DNA of 64,000 nucleotides, taken from Apophysomyces variabilis. Lineage: Eukaryota; Mucoromycota; Mucoromycetes; Mucorales; Mucoraceae. The stretch is from contig MZZL01000408.1 of NCBI GenBank assembly GCA_002749535.1, positions 356,693 to 420,692 on the forward strand. The letters are read 5' to 3'. Positions 35,387 to 47,873 of the stretch are shown here, piece by piece; the first letter of the stretch is position 1, and the number at the start of each line of letters is the position of its first letter. The notes under the pieces were generated by a model. The model saw nothing but the letters and a program-made list of their open reading frames with translations. It searched no databases and was not told the DNA's origin. The position numbers were made by a program, and so were the translations under genes.

Positions 35387-37073
35387 TCATAATAATGCAA
35401 CTGTTTTTCCAAAATATGTCATAGCAACACAGTAAATGGCCATGCCTCCCAATAGCCAGAAGAAATAATTCAAATCGTGGAAGTCCTTGCCTGGAACCTT
35501 TCAATGAATTGGCTTCGTCAATATTTCCGCTTTTTTCCCGCAAGTTATTTCCTTACCATGACATTCATTCCCCACAAACCACTGATTAACGTGAGAGGTA
35601 TGAATACTGTGGCTAAGAATGTCAATCGATTCATAACCTTATTTGTCATAGAATATGTTTGCGACAACTCTAAGTTCACTTGAGCAAGATAATTGGTATG
35701 GGCTCGGTACAATATTCGATCGTAGTGATTGACATTTTGTAGCATAGTGACGATGTGATCTAAATTTAGAAGTTCATCATGGTCATTCCGAAGTGACTCA
35801 CTCCGTCCTTTTTCTTTCCCTTACCTTGGATATCACCAAGATACAATAGCACATCGCTAAACGATCTGGTGGATATATCTCGGTTTTTGTCTTCGTATCG
35901 TTTCATCAAACTTTTTAAAACATCCAGTTTTGAACTAAGTAATCTCGAAAGTTGCGTAGATCGTCGTCGGCAACGACCAATTCTCTTTAGCATATCACCC
36001 TGCTCTGACCTTCGAAGTACCATCGATAATTCGTCAATGGAAACCGCCTCCATCTCCACCTGAAAAATGAGTGGCGCGAAGCTATCTGTTACCGCATCGA
36101 TCAATGCATAATTCATCCAGTCGGGCGTTAACGTCATGTGATTCCTAAGTTGAACCATCCGTCGATGAACCTTGTCTGGATGTGGAGATTTTTGAAAATG
36201 AAACTAAAGATACAAGGTTACTACTGCGATTGAATCCCGTAATGAATACCTTACCGTAAGAAGCCCTTCCTTGAAAATAAGGATGTAGAAGTTATAGGGC
36301 CGAATATGTTCCGTGTAGACATCCATATCAAACGTTCTAAAACAGACAAACGTATAGTTTGGAAACAGTTCAACCTTCTCGCGTGGTTCTTGTGCCAAGA
36401 TGTCTTCAACAGTAAGAGCGTGAATATGAAATGTCTAATTCCATGCTTGAATAAAAGATCTCCCGGTATATTATTTTTAACTTTACCTTGGCCATCACAC
36501 GCATTTCATCGTCTGTCGGACATAAGGCATCTACCCACCATCCTGTGGATTTCAGAACTTGCTGTAGTACCTCTCGCCCTTCCTCCGTCAGAAGTTGTTG
36601 CGCTGTCTGTAGACGACCGTCGGAGGAATAGATTTGGTACCGAGAAGCAACAGGCCAGCCAATATCAGATTGCTACTTTTGGTTCGTAAAATCGCTCAGA
36701 ATGATATTGGCAGCCTTGGTCTCACCTTTTTGACTTCACCATACAACTGGGCTTCTTTGCTGAGTGTTCTATTCAGAGTAACATTCCCTATAGAGCCTTT
36801 TCTAGTAGTCTCTTCCACTAATTCATTGAATGCTGCTAGATCGACTTTGTCATCCTGGCCGGGTTTGAACTGGGGAAAAAGTACGTCTGCTTGTACATCG
36901 TCATCAAGCCATGATGCTTCGTCCGGAATAGTGTTAGGATCGCTCATGTAGGCCATATTATTCAGGTCGTGAGCCGTGGTGGATGCCGTGTCTCCTGATA
37001 TATTCGAAAACGGCAAGGAAAGCGAGGCTTGGGTCTTCCTTCGAAAGGCAGTTCCCATTGGTAAGGACGCCAT
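35387..37073 (-). CDS. ALR/Mnr2-type CorA magnesium transporter
   Basis: Six exons (37073-36726, 36672-36487, 36434-36255, 36203-35825, 35759-35557 and 35497-35387) give 468 aa. The protein should form a pentameric Mg2+ channel. The cytosolic domain shows STGWWVDALCPTDDEM and then FHIHALTVEDILAQEPREKVE, the fungal Alr1/Alr2/Mnr2 signature. A long stalk helix follows, and the first TM ends in the selectivity motif GLWGMNVMVPGKD. The second TM is NYFFWLLGGMAIYCVAM. GMN is intact, so transport activity is expected, at the plasma membrane or vacuole. It has a shorter N-terminus than yeast Alr1 (about 850 aa). I see no upstream exon, but one cannot be excluded. The GMN-VPG junction is spliced, and the donor was fixed by that conserved sequence. 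Confidence 0.92.
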
Positions 37074-39077
37074 GACCTTTTTTTACGAGATAAATGCCAC
37101 GTTCTTGTAACCGAGGAGGTTTCCAATGGCGGCTTAATTTTGCACCCATGTGACTGTGCCCCCGTGGCACTGATCGCTGCATAACGATCAGCACATCTCA
37201 GCATGCGTATCTATTAAGCGGTGTTGAACTGGAAATTTGCTGCATCAATCCTAGCCCAGCTTTTCTACCGAGCAAACAACTTCATAAATTGGATTAAAAA
37301 CCGCATGTTCTTGTGGACGAATGATGGGATGCTAAGTAGAGCATGGTTTGAATTAGAACCGAGGATTCGCCTGAGTTCGATGACTAGTTGTATAACAATG
37401 AGCGAGGCTTAGCAAAAACGTAAAGAAGCACATTGTACGTAGTTTGTAGGCTTGCCTGCTACTTTGCTTACTTGCCATATGGAAGCATAAAGTTTATGGT
37501 GTCTAGGAAAGAACAAAGCACGAAGCACTTGGGAGGTTTGTTGTGAAGAACTTGCGTGTATGAATATCGCCTCCCATAATGTTTCAAGCAAATAGCTACT
37601 CGTAGGTAAGATATCATAGCTCAAACATTCTATCAACAATTCTCGTTATGGTCTATTTGACTTGGTTTTTCTTTGAGCCAAAACAATTACCTGCAATGTG
37701 CGGAAGTTTTCGTTGCAAAGTTCTAAACTTCCTTTGAGACAACCTTTGCTGAGCATGATGGTTAGATATTGTTTACCCGTTAATCTCAGTCCGTTGTAGC
37801 TAGAGTGGGTAACCGGAAAAAAGTCTACACGTGGCTGTTTTAACTTTCGTGTAATGACGTGCTGTGAAACATAACAGGATAGCAATATCGCCAAGCTGAC
37901 CAGGTCATACCGGGAAGCCCAAGTTCTGAGAAATCTGTAGCAATACTAATATGGGAAAATTTACATTGCAACTCTGTTAAACCTGCGGTAGCATACAGAA
38001 AGATAAATAGAGAAGTATTGCAAAGTGCGGTAATGATATTTAACGATATTTATCGGGGAGCGATCTCGTTGGTTCTTGTCTGTGACAATGGGCACGCGAG
38101 GAAAGTGATACAACAAACATATCTGTAATACGTTTCCTTTCTGTAAGAGCCACAAGACCAGAAACAACACGATAAACGCTCCAACACAAGGACGCGTTCT
38201 GTGCGTGAACTCGGTCCTTCCCGCGTTTTACAAAGGTTACACAGTTTACAACAACATCAATTCTACGGACAAATCCTAGATAACCAGCCTCCAACGATTG
38301 AAGAGATTATCCAAGAATGACTACTTTCTATTATCTATAACAGAAACGAGCCCCGCTTAGGATGCATGTAGTATATCGTCACACTGTCTAGGTCGAACTT
38401 GCTGGTCTAGGCCAGCTTAATGTGGATTCAACAAGAGGATCTCAGTAGCAATTTTTATCAATATCGGTGGTGTCAACACCGGTTGGGACGTCTACATAGA
38501 AGATTAACCATAGATGAGCATATCATGGATCAGCAGTTCTATGAACAAGAAGAACTTTACATGGTCATGGAGTTGATCCACTCGAAATCTGGGCGTGGAC
38601 ACTATCAGGCTAAGTGAGAAGTCTGTGTGTCCCTGCGCTTCTACATCTATCATTCTATAGCAGGGTAGCGATGTTAACGGCAAGATACAATTTTCCTTGT
38701 AGAAGTCTAGCTCTACTTGCATGACGCAGACGGTAAAAAGTATTAGTTTACCAGACATTATCAATGCTGCCGCACATCCAACTAATTTTGAACAACCTTA
38801 TGGCATCAATGATCGAGCAGGTGCTTAAACAGAGAATAAGTTTTATATATCTGGTCATGTTCCGCAAAACTGTAACAAGCACTTGCTTTTAGCACCATCG
38901 TCCCTAAGAAGCTATAATAATAGCACAAATTTTCTTTTTCATCCTATCATAATAGGCAAACTTTAACTATGCTAACTCTGAAGGAACAGTGAGGAAGAAC
39001 CAGCCTTCCTCTTGCTTGTTTCATCAATCTCAGGGATGGATTTCATTTCTTCTGCAATGGATCCCTTATATTCTTGT
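37074..39077. other. 2-kb intergenic region, no gene seen
   Basis: Short frames on both strands show no motif and no splice pattern that joins them. This is the promoter side of the Mg transporter gene and the 3' side of the Ste20-like kinase. Confidence 0.4.
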
Positions 39078-40848
39078 TTACAATAGATGTACTCCAGGCG
39101 AAAACGTGTCGTAATAAAAGTTCCTCCGCAATTCCTGGCAAGTTTCAGATTTGGAGACTATGTCACCTATTTCGTCTTCAGGGGTAATGGGTGACATAGA
39201 CATAGGTTGAGTGGAGCAGATAGAACTGGTATCGAGTCGTGCTGGCTTAGATGAACATGTCCAAGAATTGCACGGTGAAAAGCTCCATCGAATGGGATGA
39301 TCCTTATCCTGCTCCATACTATCTCTTTGGCGCCTTTCCTCGAGCCGCGTCATGGCAACGGATCGAATATCAATTTCTGGATGTCGTAAAAAGAAGCGGG
39401 CAAGATGTTGAGGGCTCTTGGCATTACGTAGAAAACTGTGGGCCAACAACTCTGTCACTGAGAGTCTTTCCTGAGGATCCTTTCGTAAACAGTTATCAAC
39501 AAAATCGTGAAAACCAGTACTGAATAAAGCTGTTTCGAGTGTGGGCGGTGGGTGATGCATAATTCTTTGAAATATCTTTCACAACATTAGTGTATACGAT
39601 ACTTGAACGAACAAATAGCAGCAGGTCAAATACCTACCGTGAAGGGGTCATATTCTGCGAAAGGAGGCATGCCACAAGCCAATTCAAGCGCTGTTATGCC
39701 TAAAGACCAGATATCTACTTTGGTGTCGTATTCGCGTTGATGAAGAATTTCAGGAGCCATCCAGCAAGGTGTGCCCACAAACGAGCGACAGGCGGCTTTC
39801 CTGCTATGGATATCCGCACAGCGGAGCCTTGTGCCAGGATTTGGGCAACGTGGCGAGAGAGAAGAAAGCGTAGACGACGACGTTATATCTGCTTCCTGCA
39901 CTGGAGAACTCTCGGAGAGGGACGGCATTGAATCATAGTTATATTCAGTGCCCATAGGATGAAGATAGTTACTGACGCCGAAATCGGCTAATTTGATGTA
40001 TCCAGTGTCGTAATCCAACAAGATATTGGCAGCTTTGATATCACGATGTACCAATCCACTTTGGTGAAGATATTCTAATCCGAGAGAGACTTGCTTCAGA
40101 ATGCTATTCAATTTTATGATGAACAGAAAGTTTAGCTATCTTTTTTTTCCTCATAGGTTTACCATGCCACCCATTGCTCCTCCAAGCCGTGCTTGAAGTG
40201 CTTCCTTAATAAATAATGACAGGAACCTATCCAATCAATTTAGGACGTATGTTTCATCTGAATTATATGGTTTTACCGGCCGACATGATTGGCATCACTA
40301 TATGTAAATGAGTTGCCGACACGAAGCTCTGATAAACTGGAAGTAAATGTGGGTGGTTGCACAATGACATTATCTGGATTTCTTTGTGTAACGCCTCGAG
40401 TTGACTATCTTGTTTGACGTCCAGGAGCTCAAGGTCAACTGACTTGATAGCTACCTTGGTATCAGTAGGTCTATGAACTGCAGAATATACAGAAGCAGTA
40501 GCTCCGGAACCTATGTAATAATAGATGTCGAAAGTGAGTAAGGTGCAGTGAGACTGACATAGTACCAATTTTTCGTATGATATCATAGTCTTTTTTCTTG
40601 GAGGAGAATTGAATGGGCTTCGGCGCCGAAGATGAAAATGGTGTTGTCCATCTCCCTAATAGGCCACTGAGAGAACGTTTACGTGTCAGAGAAGTTTGAA
40701 AAGAAGATGATGGATTGGAAGCTGAGGAAGCTCGTTTCCGGCGAGCTACTGATAGCAATACATCGTTCAATGATTTCTGTCGAGTCACAGAGACGTGGCC
40801 AGAAGCATACACAGGGGAATGTGAAGACAATGGCACAGAAGGGTCCAT
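39078..40848 (-). CDS. Ste20-group protein kinase, OSR1/SPAK (Fray)-like
   Basis: Five exons (40848-40566, 40510-40277, 40226-40163, 40103-39638 and 39575-39078) give 514 aa. A Ser/Arg-rich N-terminal tail precedes DYDIIRKIG-SGATASVY. Next come the VAIKSVDLE lysine, HPHLLPVYQSF and GSCHYLLRKHF, then the catalytic loop VHRDIKAANILL, DFGVS and the Ste20 signature SFVGTPCWMAPEIL. VDIWSLGITALELACGMPPF completes the C-lobe. GTPCWMAPE with HPHLLPVYQSF points to the OSR1/SPAK/Fray branch, which regulates ion transport and stress responses in animals. Function in fungi is inferred. The segment between DFGVS and FVGTP is about 60 residues, roughly 45 longer than usual, and Ser-rich. The conserved CCT domain of animal OSR1 is not evident. 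The exact C-terminus is uncertain because another open frame overlaps the stop. Confidence 0.88.
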
Positions 40849-43092
40849 GTTATAGAACCATCAATAAAAAGAAAAACGAAGCGAAATGGCGTGAGAGGGA
40901 AAAAAAGAGGTCTGGTAATAAAGGACGTTGGGTAAATATACAGCTTAAATGAATATAGCCCATATTCGGAAAAGTAAAGTACATCGGAGTCTCGAAGGTC
41001 AGAATCATAGACCATTACCAATGAGCTGGATTTAACGGAATAGGTGCTTGATAAAGGTCTAGAAAGTCCTCCTCATCTACAGGCTCATCAAATATCTATT
41101 TCCATATACATAGTCTTGTTTACCTTGATTATCTAAATAGCTTTTCCCAAATTTAACTTTTCTTCATTGCACAATTCGTGAGAAAAAAATTGCGCGAAAT
41201 GTTTGCTGTTGCCTCCCTAATTTTACGGTCATCCTCCTTTTGATTGGGCAACAATATGAGAGAGGAAGAAAACCACTTGGATACTGGACCCATTAATTCT
41301 ACCTTTAGTCATTTGATCCTTCCCTGCAAATTAATTGCCTTTGGGGGCACCGTTTAACGCAAGTATTGCGGTTCCAACGATGACACTTTTCGCAAAGGAT
41401 GAACCTGGGGAAAAAGCCTTGAAGCTATTGGATTTGTTTGATGAAATACAGCTCGAAAAAGCAACATTTTCTGCAAAACTGGTATTCGGTCCTTTTTAAA
41501 GTGATTCCAAATATGGTGTAGCAACCGAGGAAATATGCATTCATTTGATTCATAGGCGGCCTGTGGGTTGTCAACGAATGACAATCGAGCTTAATCTTTA
41601 GCGATCGAAAATCTCTCAAGTAAACTATTTTCATGCTTCTGTATCTTATGTTCCCAGTGAGTGTGAGTATGAGTATGAAGGGAGCTTGCGTTTCTCATCA
41701 CTGTATCTGCTATATCAGAAGGAACGTCATACATGCGCCCCTATACACTGTTGTCGAAAGCTCAAGCAGATCGCTTAATGGCGTATTTTTTTGCCATGGA
41801 TGGAAAGCAAGAAAGATTGTCAGCATAAACCCCCAAACACGTCTCAAACTCAAACGAACAATAAGGCAATGCATAGGTACCTAGTTACCAGCAGGAAGTA
41901 GTTATAGATACGGGCGCTTACAATGCAACATCGCATGATCCAGCACTGGCCGTCACTGACACAGAGTCGCATGTAACCAGGAGTATGGCCATGCTTAGCG
42001 ATAACTGATACATGACATTGGTTGAAAGACTTTCTGATGACCTGCTTTATAAATGACTGTTTCCTTGTCAGAACAGTGTTTATTTCGTGATGGTCTTGCT
42101 GACTATCACATGTCTTGCCATTGATGATAACCAAACAAAAAAAAAAGCGTCCCCAATTACTGGCATAAACCGCAATTACTTGTTCAAGGTCTATCATCGT
42201 TACTCATAATGCAGGCAGGGATGTCATCGGGCAATAAAGAAACAGAACAAAAGCTCCCCTGCAAAACCATCCTCTACAACTTATAATAATCCTTCCAACG
42301 CCTCATCAAAGACGATCCTGTTACATCATCGAAACTGCGTGCACTCGATAGTGCCCGCCCTAATCCTCATAGCTACTGTTACCATTGTATCACTTAAATT
42401 AGCATTAGTGATAGTAAATCTTTAATTAAGGAGTGGTTACAATGGAAATCGATGGCCTTACATGGACTCATCACTTAAGAGATTGTATCTATTGCCATGA
42501 CACACTAATCATCAGCCAATGAGATGTCGGGAAAGAGAAAGAGCGATGATGGACGAAGAAGCAGGAGACCCTTAGTGGTACAGGCTCAGCACGCCAAGCA
42601 TGAAAACTTGAGATAAGTTACGCGTACTTTTGATATACGTATCGGTTTTAGACGTGGATCTTCTTAGATGAAATAGTTTGTATTTCTGCTGTCATTAAGC
42701 TCTTCCATGATTTTCTTTCTGCTTGGATAAAATGTCATCGTTCACGACCTGCATCAGTTACTTGGTTATCATGCAATGGATGATATCTTACGTATTAAAT
42801 TGAAGTGCATATCAGCAGTAATAGCCACAAGCAAGCATGAATGGCACTGGCTTCTAAGGTGAAATAATCCCCATTCTTTCGTTTTCCTCATTTCGATAGA
42901 TGCATGCTGCGTAGACTAATTTGAACTCAGCTCCCATCACCCTCATTTGTGACCACCAGCTTATACCACTGTTGTATGCGATCGTCAACGTTATAGTTTC
43001 TCTTGAGATTCGCAAAGTGTGTCTAATTCATTACGCAAGTAAGCCATCCTAATCAAGTTGCAGGACATGACAATGCAAACGTACAGTTGATT
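40849..43092. other. 2.2-kb intergenic region, no gene seen
   Basis: This is the divergent promoter space between the Ste20-like kinase (-) and the C2H2 gene (+). A 115-aa minus frame at 41850-42197 has no recognised motif. No RNA gene or repeat is seen. Confidence 0.4.
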
Positions 43093-44131
43093 ATGCAGCC
43101 TCACAATAACCAAGGCATGTCTCACAACCTGAATCCTCATCTTTCCACTCTCGATGCCCTCACGCTGACGGGTTCTTTTCAACAAGGCAATTACAGCCAA
43201 GACATTAACTCAAACAATGCCATGATCAGTACCCATTCGTCCCACAACTCCTTGCTGTCGTCTGTCACAGAACAGTCGTATTATCCTCCTGGACCATCGG
43301 CACCAACTTCGTATGCCGAAGACCGAAAGCTATTCGCCTGTCAGGAGCCTGGATGCACCGGGTTATTCAATAAAGCAGCAAATCTACGGATACATATGAG
43401 GTATTGTGTATTTTTTGATGTTTTGTTATTTCTTTATTTCTTCCCTTTTTGCTGTTTCATGCCAGCAAAAGGGGAAATCATGCATTCCGTCGGCTTTTGC
43501 AAACCACATTGGTTGATTTACCTTGCATTACCGTGTTATTGCCAGAACGGATCACGGTGGATCAGCGTCAGAAGAACCATCCGCTCGGCCGAGATCCTCA
43601 CGACCTTATGTAAGCGAAAGCGGGAACGTCGAGGCTTTCTTTTTCTGAAACCGAATATATCTTTTTATCTTGACAGATATGTGAACATCCTGGTTGCGGC
43701 AAATCATTCTCACAGTATGGCAACCTTAAAGTAAAAATCGTTACGCGCCATTTTGCTGATAGAATCGCGTTATTCACCGTGCTTTCCTCTTCCATTATGA
43801 ATAGACCCATTCTAGGAAACATACAGGAGAAAGGCCTTACCATGTAAGCTAAAGATGATGTCATGCTTGTTTTGTTGTTCTTATACATCATTAAATAGTG
43901 TTCTTATGTGGGATGTGAAAAGTCGTTCACACAGTTGGGCAACCTAAAAACACACGAAAAGATCCATTGGCCTGTCAAACCATATTTGTGCCAATACCCG
44001 GGATGCGGCAAGGGATTCACACAGAGAGGAAACCTGAAGGTAAATAGGCTGTTTACTTCAGTTGATGATCGAAGGATTCATTAAATACTATCTAGACTCA
44101 TCAGATCAAAGTACATCAGTATGAGCCGTAG
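43093..44131 (+). CDS. C2H2 zinc-finger DNA-binding protein, four fingers
   Basis: Six short exons (43093-43400, 43546-43609, 43677-43730, 43805-43843, 43899-44039 and 44096-44131) give 213 aa. The N-terminus is Asn/Gln/Ser-rich and disordered. Four TFIIIA-type fingers follow: CQEPGC...HMRTDH, CEHPGCGKSFSQYGNLKTH, CSYVGCEKSFTQLGNLKTH and CQYPGCGKGFTQRGNLKTH. Three fingers share the F(S/T)QxGNLKTH recognition helix, so the protein probably reads a repeated DNA triplet. Linkers include HTGERPY and HWPVKPY. Introns interrupt fingers one, two and four, and splicing was set by restoring each finger. The ATG at 43093 is the first in frame. The protein resembles Azf1-like fungal regulators, but no target can be named. 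Confidence 0.88.
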
Positions 44132-44410
44132 AAATGACTAGATATACCAGGGTATTCCTTTTCTTTTCTTTTCGTTCACTCTCTACTTATTGCATATCCT
44201 ACAAAAAAAAAGAAGAAGAAAAAGCCAAGAGGAAAGAATAACAGTGACGATGATTGTAGCTGTGCAGGCCACTGCGCAAACTAAAAGACCATATAACCCC
44301 AACCTCCTCAAAAGAAAAAGAAAAAAACGCAGCAAAAAAAAGGAAGATACATTGTGCCTTTAACTTGAGTTAAGTCAGGGACTGCTTCCCTTTCTTTTGT
44401 TTCCTCCCTT

Positions 44411-45660
44411 ATGCCTCATTTCCTCTTTGCTGCAGCTCTCTCTGCCATTCTAGTCATCTACTCTCGAAGAAAGAAGTCGTTAAGTTTGGATGGGCAAGTG
44501 GGTGCTTTCATCCTCGGCATGGCCACGTTCTCTTCTTCCTATTATATTTTCACCGTTTTACTGCTCGTCTTCTTTCTAACCAGTTCCAAATTAACCAAGG
44601 TGAAACAGACAACGCGTCATGAGGGTTGCGCTAAACTAGACTAATTAACAATGAAAAACTATCGGCCCATATTAGTTTAAAGCAGAAACGAAAAAGAAGC
44701 TAGAGTGCGATTATGAACAGTCGAGTGAACGAAACATTATCCAGGTGATCTGTAACGGCTTCATGGGCGGCATTACTGTGACCTTGTTCCAACTATACGC
44801 CGAAAGTTCAACATGTTACAACCTTTCACGATGGGGAACTATCTTACTATGGGCCAATGTCGGGTAACTCGAGATTAGCATTGGCTTATCCATATCTACG
44901 ATCACGAATTTTAACTCTAGACTTGCTATAGACATTATGCCTGCTGTGCTGGGGATACGGTAGGCAAAAATCATCTTTATTAGATGACATCTTATTCAAT
45001 CCTATGGAAGTGGGCGAGTGAATTAGGCATTCTTAATAAGCATCAGCCTTTCTTAATCACACGGTTTAAGCGTGTCCCTCCTGGTAAGACAAAGACTCTT
45101 CTTCTCTTTTTCCCTCTTCCTCTATCTCTCCCACTCTTTTGCTGAGCTGTCTTTGTCTCTTTTTCTAAAGGAACTAATGGAGGCGTGTCCCCGCTGGGTC
45201 TGGCCGCCTCTATTGCTGGTGGAACCGTCATTGGTCTCTCTGGAGCCATTGCTGTAGCATTGGACAAACGTTGCTTAGTTTTCCCGTGGCAACTTGTTCT
45301 TCTAGGTACCTTGGCTGGTCTTGGAGGATCCCTGGTAAGGAAACTGTTTTTCTCTGTACATGATTTGCTTTGCAAAAACTCATTTTCGCTTACTTTTTTC
45401 TTTTAGATCGACTCACTGCTGGGTGCTACTGTCCAATGTTCGTTCTATTCCCAAAAACAAAAGATGATCATACCTAAAGAACGACGAGACCAAGACACGG
45501 TTATCATTAGTGGGTATGACTTGTTGGATAATCATCAGGTACGTCTTGCATTCGAAACAGAAGACAAAAGGCGTTAACATGAAGACAGGTCAATTTTGTG
45601 TCCTCCTTGCTCACGACATGTTTGAGTGGACTAGCCGCCTCATGGTATTATACCAATTAA
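44411..45660 (+). CDS. TMEM19/DUF92 family multi-pass membrane protein
   Basis: Seven exons (44411-44599, 44676-44863, 44932-44959, 45011-45083, 45171-45334, 45407-45538 and 45589-45660) give 281 aa. Family hallmarks are present in order: LDGQVGAFILGMATF; SSKLTK-FKAETKKKLE; RNIIQVICNGFMGG; HYACCAGDTWASELGIL; RVPPGTNGGVSPLGLAAS; GLGGSLIDSLLGATVQ; and the C-terminal ISGYDLLDNHQVNFVSSLL. About six TM segments are expected. Family members act in prenyl/phytyl phosphate or glycerolipid metabolism in plants and bacteria. The fungal role is unknown. The 28-nt third exon was placed by the GDTWASELG motif. The gene starts 280 bp after the C2H2 gene on the same strand. Confidence 0.87.
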
Positions 45661-45980
45661 AAACAGGAAAGAAAAACTACTGTTCGACATAAACTGATTG
45701 TACTTAATGTTACCCTATTAATGATGCTACAGTTTGATCCAGTCGTCGTAATGATTTTTTTCTCATTTATAAGAGAAAGTTAGATAATCACAACCTCATG
45801 AGGCTTCTTTGCGTAGAAGGACGTAAGAGGGGATGGGATCCCCGGCATGGATCCCATTAAATGCTATAATCTCTATGTTCTTTTTCTTTGCTTGGGCACT
45901 GTATCCTTGATAATTATGGATTAAGTAAGAGGTTCGTTTTCCTCTAGCACGCATCAACCAAGATGTTCATTGTAACCAAC
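45661..45980. other. convergent 3' region, no gene seen
   Basis: These 320 bp separate the 3' ends of the TMEM19-like and F-box genes. They contain only AT-rich 3' UTR-like sequence. Confidence 0.5.
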
Positions 45981-47873
45981 TTATAGTGAAATTCGTTTTC
46001 CGTTGATTCGCAACCGGTGCACCGAATGGCACGTAATCTTTGCAATACCATGTTCACGTATTTCTTTGGTCCATCGATCGTGACATGATCCTTGTTCATA
46101 CGTAGTCCTGGATCTTTTTGCCGGTGGGTTCATTGGCTCCGCAAGCATTGCATTGTTCATGGCGGCGATCTCGCGAGATCTAAGTTCTCGAAAACTCTTT
46201 GCAAATCCAGTTTGCCGTGACCGATCATTATCATCCACGTAGAGATCATAACGGGGGCATAACGATCGCGATTTGTAATAAGCATTCATGAAGTAGACTG
46301 ATGTCGGCGATGGGCTCTCATCCGATAGACAGGTCTGCTTCATCAGCTGTGTTAGTGAGAAAAGTTTGATCGGTGACTCGCGACTGTGCCTATTCCAAGC
46401 AGGTCCTAGCCGAAGGTAGCTGACGTCGATCTTTGAAAACTTTTGCTGAGGCATATCAATTTGGACAATCATATGATTTGATGTTCGGCGAGGAAAGCAT
46501 CCAAACATCACTAAGCAATCTAAGTGAGGGCAGCGCTTCGAGACATAAATGAGCGCTTCCTCGTCAAAGTACACCCAGTTCAAGGTAAGGCTGGTAAGGC
46601 CATGCAAAGGCGTATCGCGGTTTGAGGTCGGTTTTCGGAACGACAATATCCCTTGCTCTAGTACAAAGGTTTTTAGGGCAACGCAGTGTTCGAATACCAC
46701 ATCTATCATGCATGCATCATCTGGATGATACCGACCAAGGTACAAGTTCAAAGTCAGCTCGGTGAGCAAGAGGAAGCCCCCGAGTCTGCTTAATAAACCG
46801 GGGAAAGGGTTATTGTAGGTAGACCATACAATGGAAAGGGATGTAAGAGAATGCCGGAATTGCCTAATTGTTTCGAACTCGAGACGGCCGACCTGAAGGT
46901 GATTTACTTGTGATGAAAGCTTGCATGATATCTTTTCCAAGCGGGAATCGGCGTGGTCAAATACTTTAAAAAATCTATCTTCGATATTAAACCGTGTCAT
47001 ACGCACTGTTTTCAAACGGTGGCAATTTCGTGCAAGCAGATCAAATGCTTCCAGTCGTGCAGTGTCGCCGTAGTCCATTGGTCCAAGGCCATATTTGTCG
47101 GGTGTTTCAAAGTGGAGTTCTTCGATATTAGGATACTTCCTTGCAACGTATTCGTACCATCCTGAGGTGACGGCTCGGTTGTCGTTAAATTGAATGAATA
47201 GTCGTTTCATTTTATTCGCGGGTTCAGTGGTGATTAGATTATCGGAAAGCCGTCGTGTAGGGTAAGTGATCATGGCAAGACAGCGAATATGAAGTGATTC
47301 CAACAATGGGCAACAAGCGTGAATTTTCTCGATATCATGCAGGTAGAAATCGTATCTCAAGTTCCTGAAAGACAGGGAGTGCAGGTTCGGCACGCAGATC
47401 AGGACTGCGGTGATATCTATGGCGTAGCTGAGACGGAAACAGTCGAGGGTCAGTCGTGTTAGTTTCCAGGATGTAAGGAAACTTGTCATGATAGGATGCA
47501 CGAGTTCTTGCGCAGATAAGCTGCCATGGCCTTGTGCAAAGCGTTGCCAAATAGTCCAGTCGACGTCAAGAGACTCAACGTTGGGGCAAAGGGTTGGTAT
47601 TCGTCTGAGTTCTTCCAATGTGAGTTTTCCACAATAGATATTGAGGTCCTTGACACAATGGCCAATGGGTCGTGGGTCTTTCGATTCCAGATCGAGTCTT
47701 TTATAGAACCAATGAAACTGGTTACGGTTCTTCACCGTAACGCTTTGGTATAACAGTCGCCGGAAGAGTGTGTACCATTCCCTATTAACAATGACACAGA
47801 CGTAACGATCTTCATGAGACAAGTAAGTCCCGATGATGTCCAGCAGCTCAATCGGAAGAGATGAAATTGTCAT
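45981..47873 (-). CDS. F-box protein with degenerate leucine-rich repeats
   Basis: This is a single-exon gene of 630 aa. The ATG at 47873 gives MTISSLPIELLDIIGTYLS, a standard F-box start. HEDRYVCVIVNREWYTLFRRLLY completes the F-box (residues about 4-45) that binds Skp1 in SCF ubiquitin ligases. The rest consists of irregular repeats with L-x2-L-x-L-type segments such as CPNVESLDVDW, NLHSLSFRNL and CPLLESLHIRC, typical of the large Mucoromycote F-box/LRR set. The frame is open further upstream but without an ATG. The C-terminal part contains basic segments. The protein would be a substrate receptor, and the substrate is unknown. Such genes form expanded, fast-evolving families. Confidence 0.88.
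   Translation of the reverse strand: MTISSLPIELLDIIGTYLSHEDRYVCVIVNREWYTLFRRLLYQSVTVKNRNQFHWFYKRLDLESKDPRPIGHCVKDLNIYCGKLTLEELRRIPTLCPNVESLDVDWTIWQRFAQGHGSLSAQELVHPIMTSFLTSWKLTRLTLDCFRLSYAIDITAVLICVPNLHSLSFRNLRYDFYLHDIEKIHACCPLLESLHIRCLAMITYPTRRLSDNLITTEPANKMKRLFIQFNDNRAVTSGWYEYVARKYPNIEELHFETPDKYGLGPMDYGDTARLEAFDLLARNCHRLKTVRMTRFNIEDRFFKVFDHADSRLEKISCKLSSQVNHLQVGRLEFETIRQFRHSLTSLSIVWSTYNNPFPGLLSRLGGFLLLTELTLNLYLGRYHPDDACMIDVVFEHCVALKTFVLEQGILSFRKPTSNRDTPLHGLTSLTLNWVYFDEEALIYVSKRCPHLDCLVMFGCFPRRTSNHMIVQIDMPQQKFSKIDVSYLRLGPAWNRHSRESPIKLFSLTQLMKQTCLSDESPSPTSVYFMNAYYKSRSLCPRYDLYVDDNDRSRQTGFAKSFRELRSREIAAMNNAMLAEPMNPPAKRSRTTYEQGSCHDRWTKEIREHGIAKITCHSVHRLRINGKRISL

Noticed and set aside
39135..39166. 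possible extra intron near the 3' end of the Ste20-like kinase giving another C-terminus
   Set aside because: The GT-AG pair encloses only 32 nt, below the shortest credible intron here. I kept the unspliced end but note the uncertainty.
41850..42197. 115-aa minus-strand frame, Cys-rich
   Set aside because: There is no family resemblance that I can defend, and no adjoining exons.
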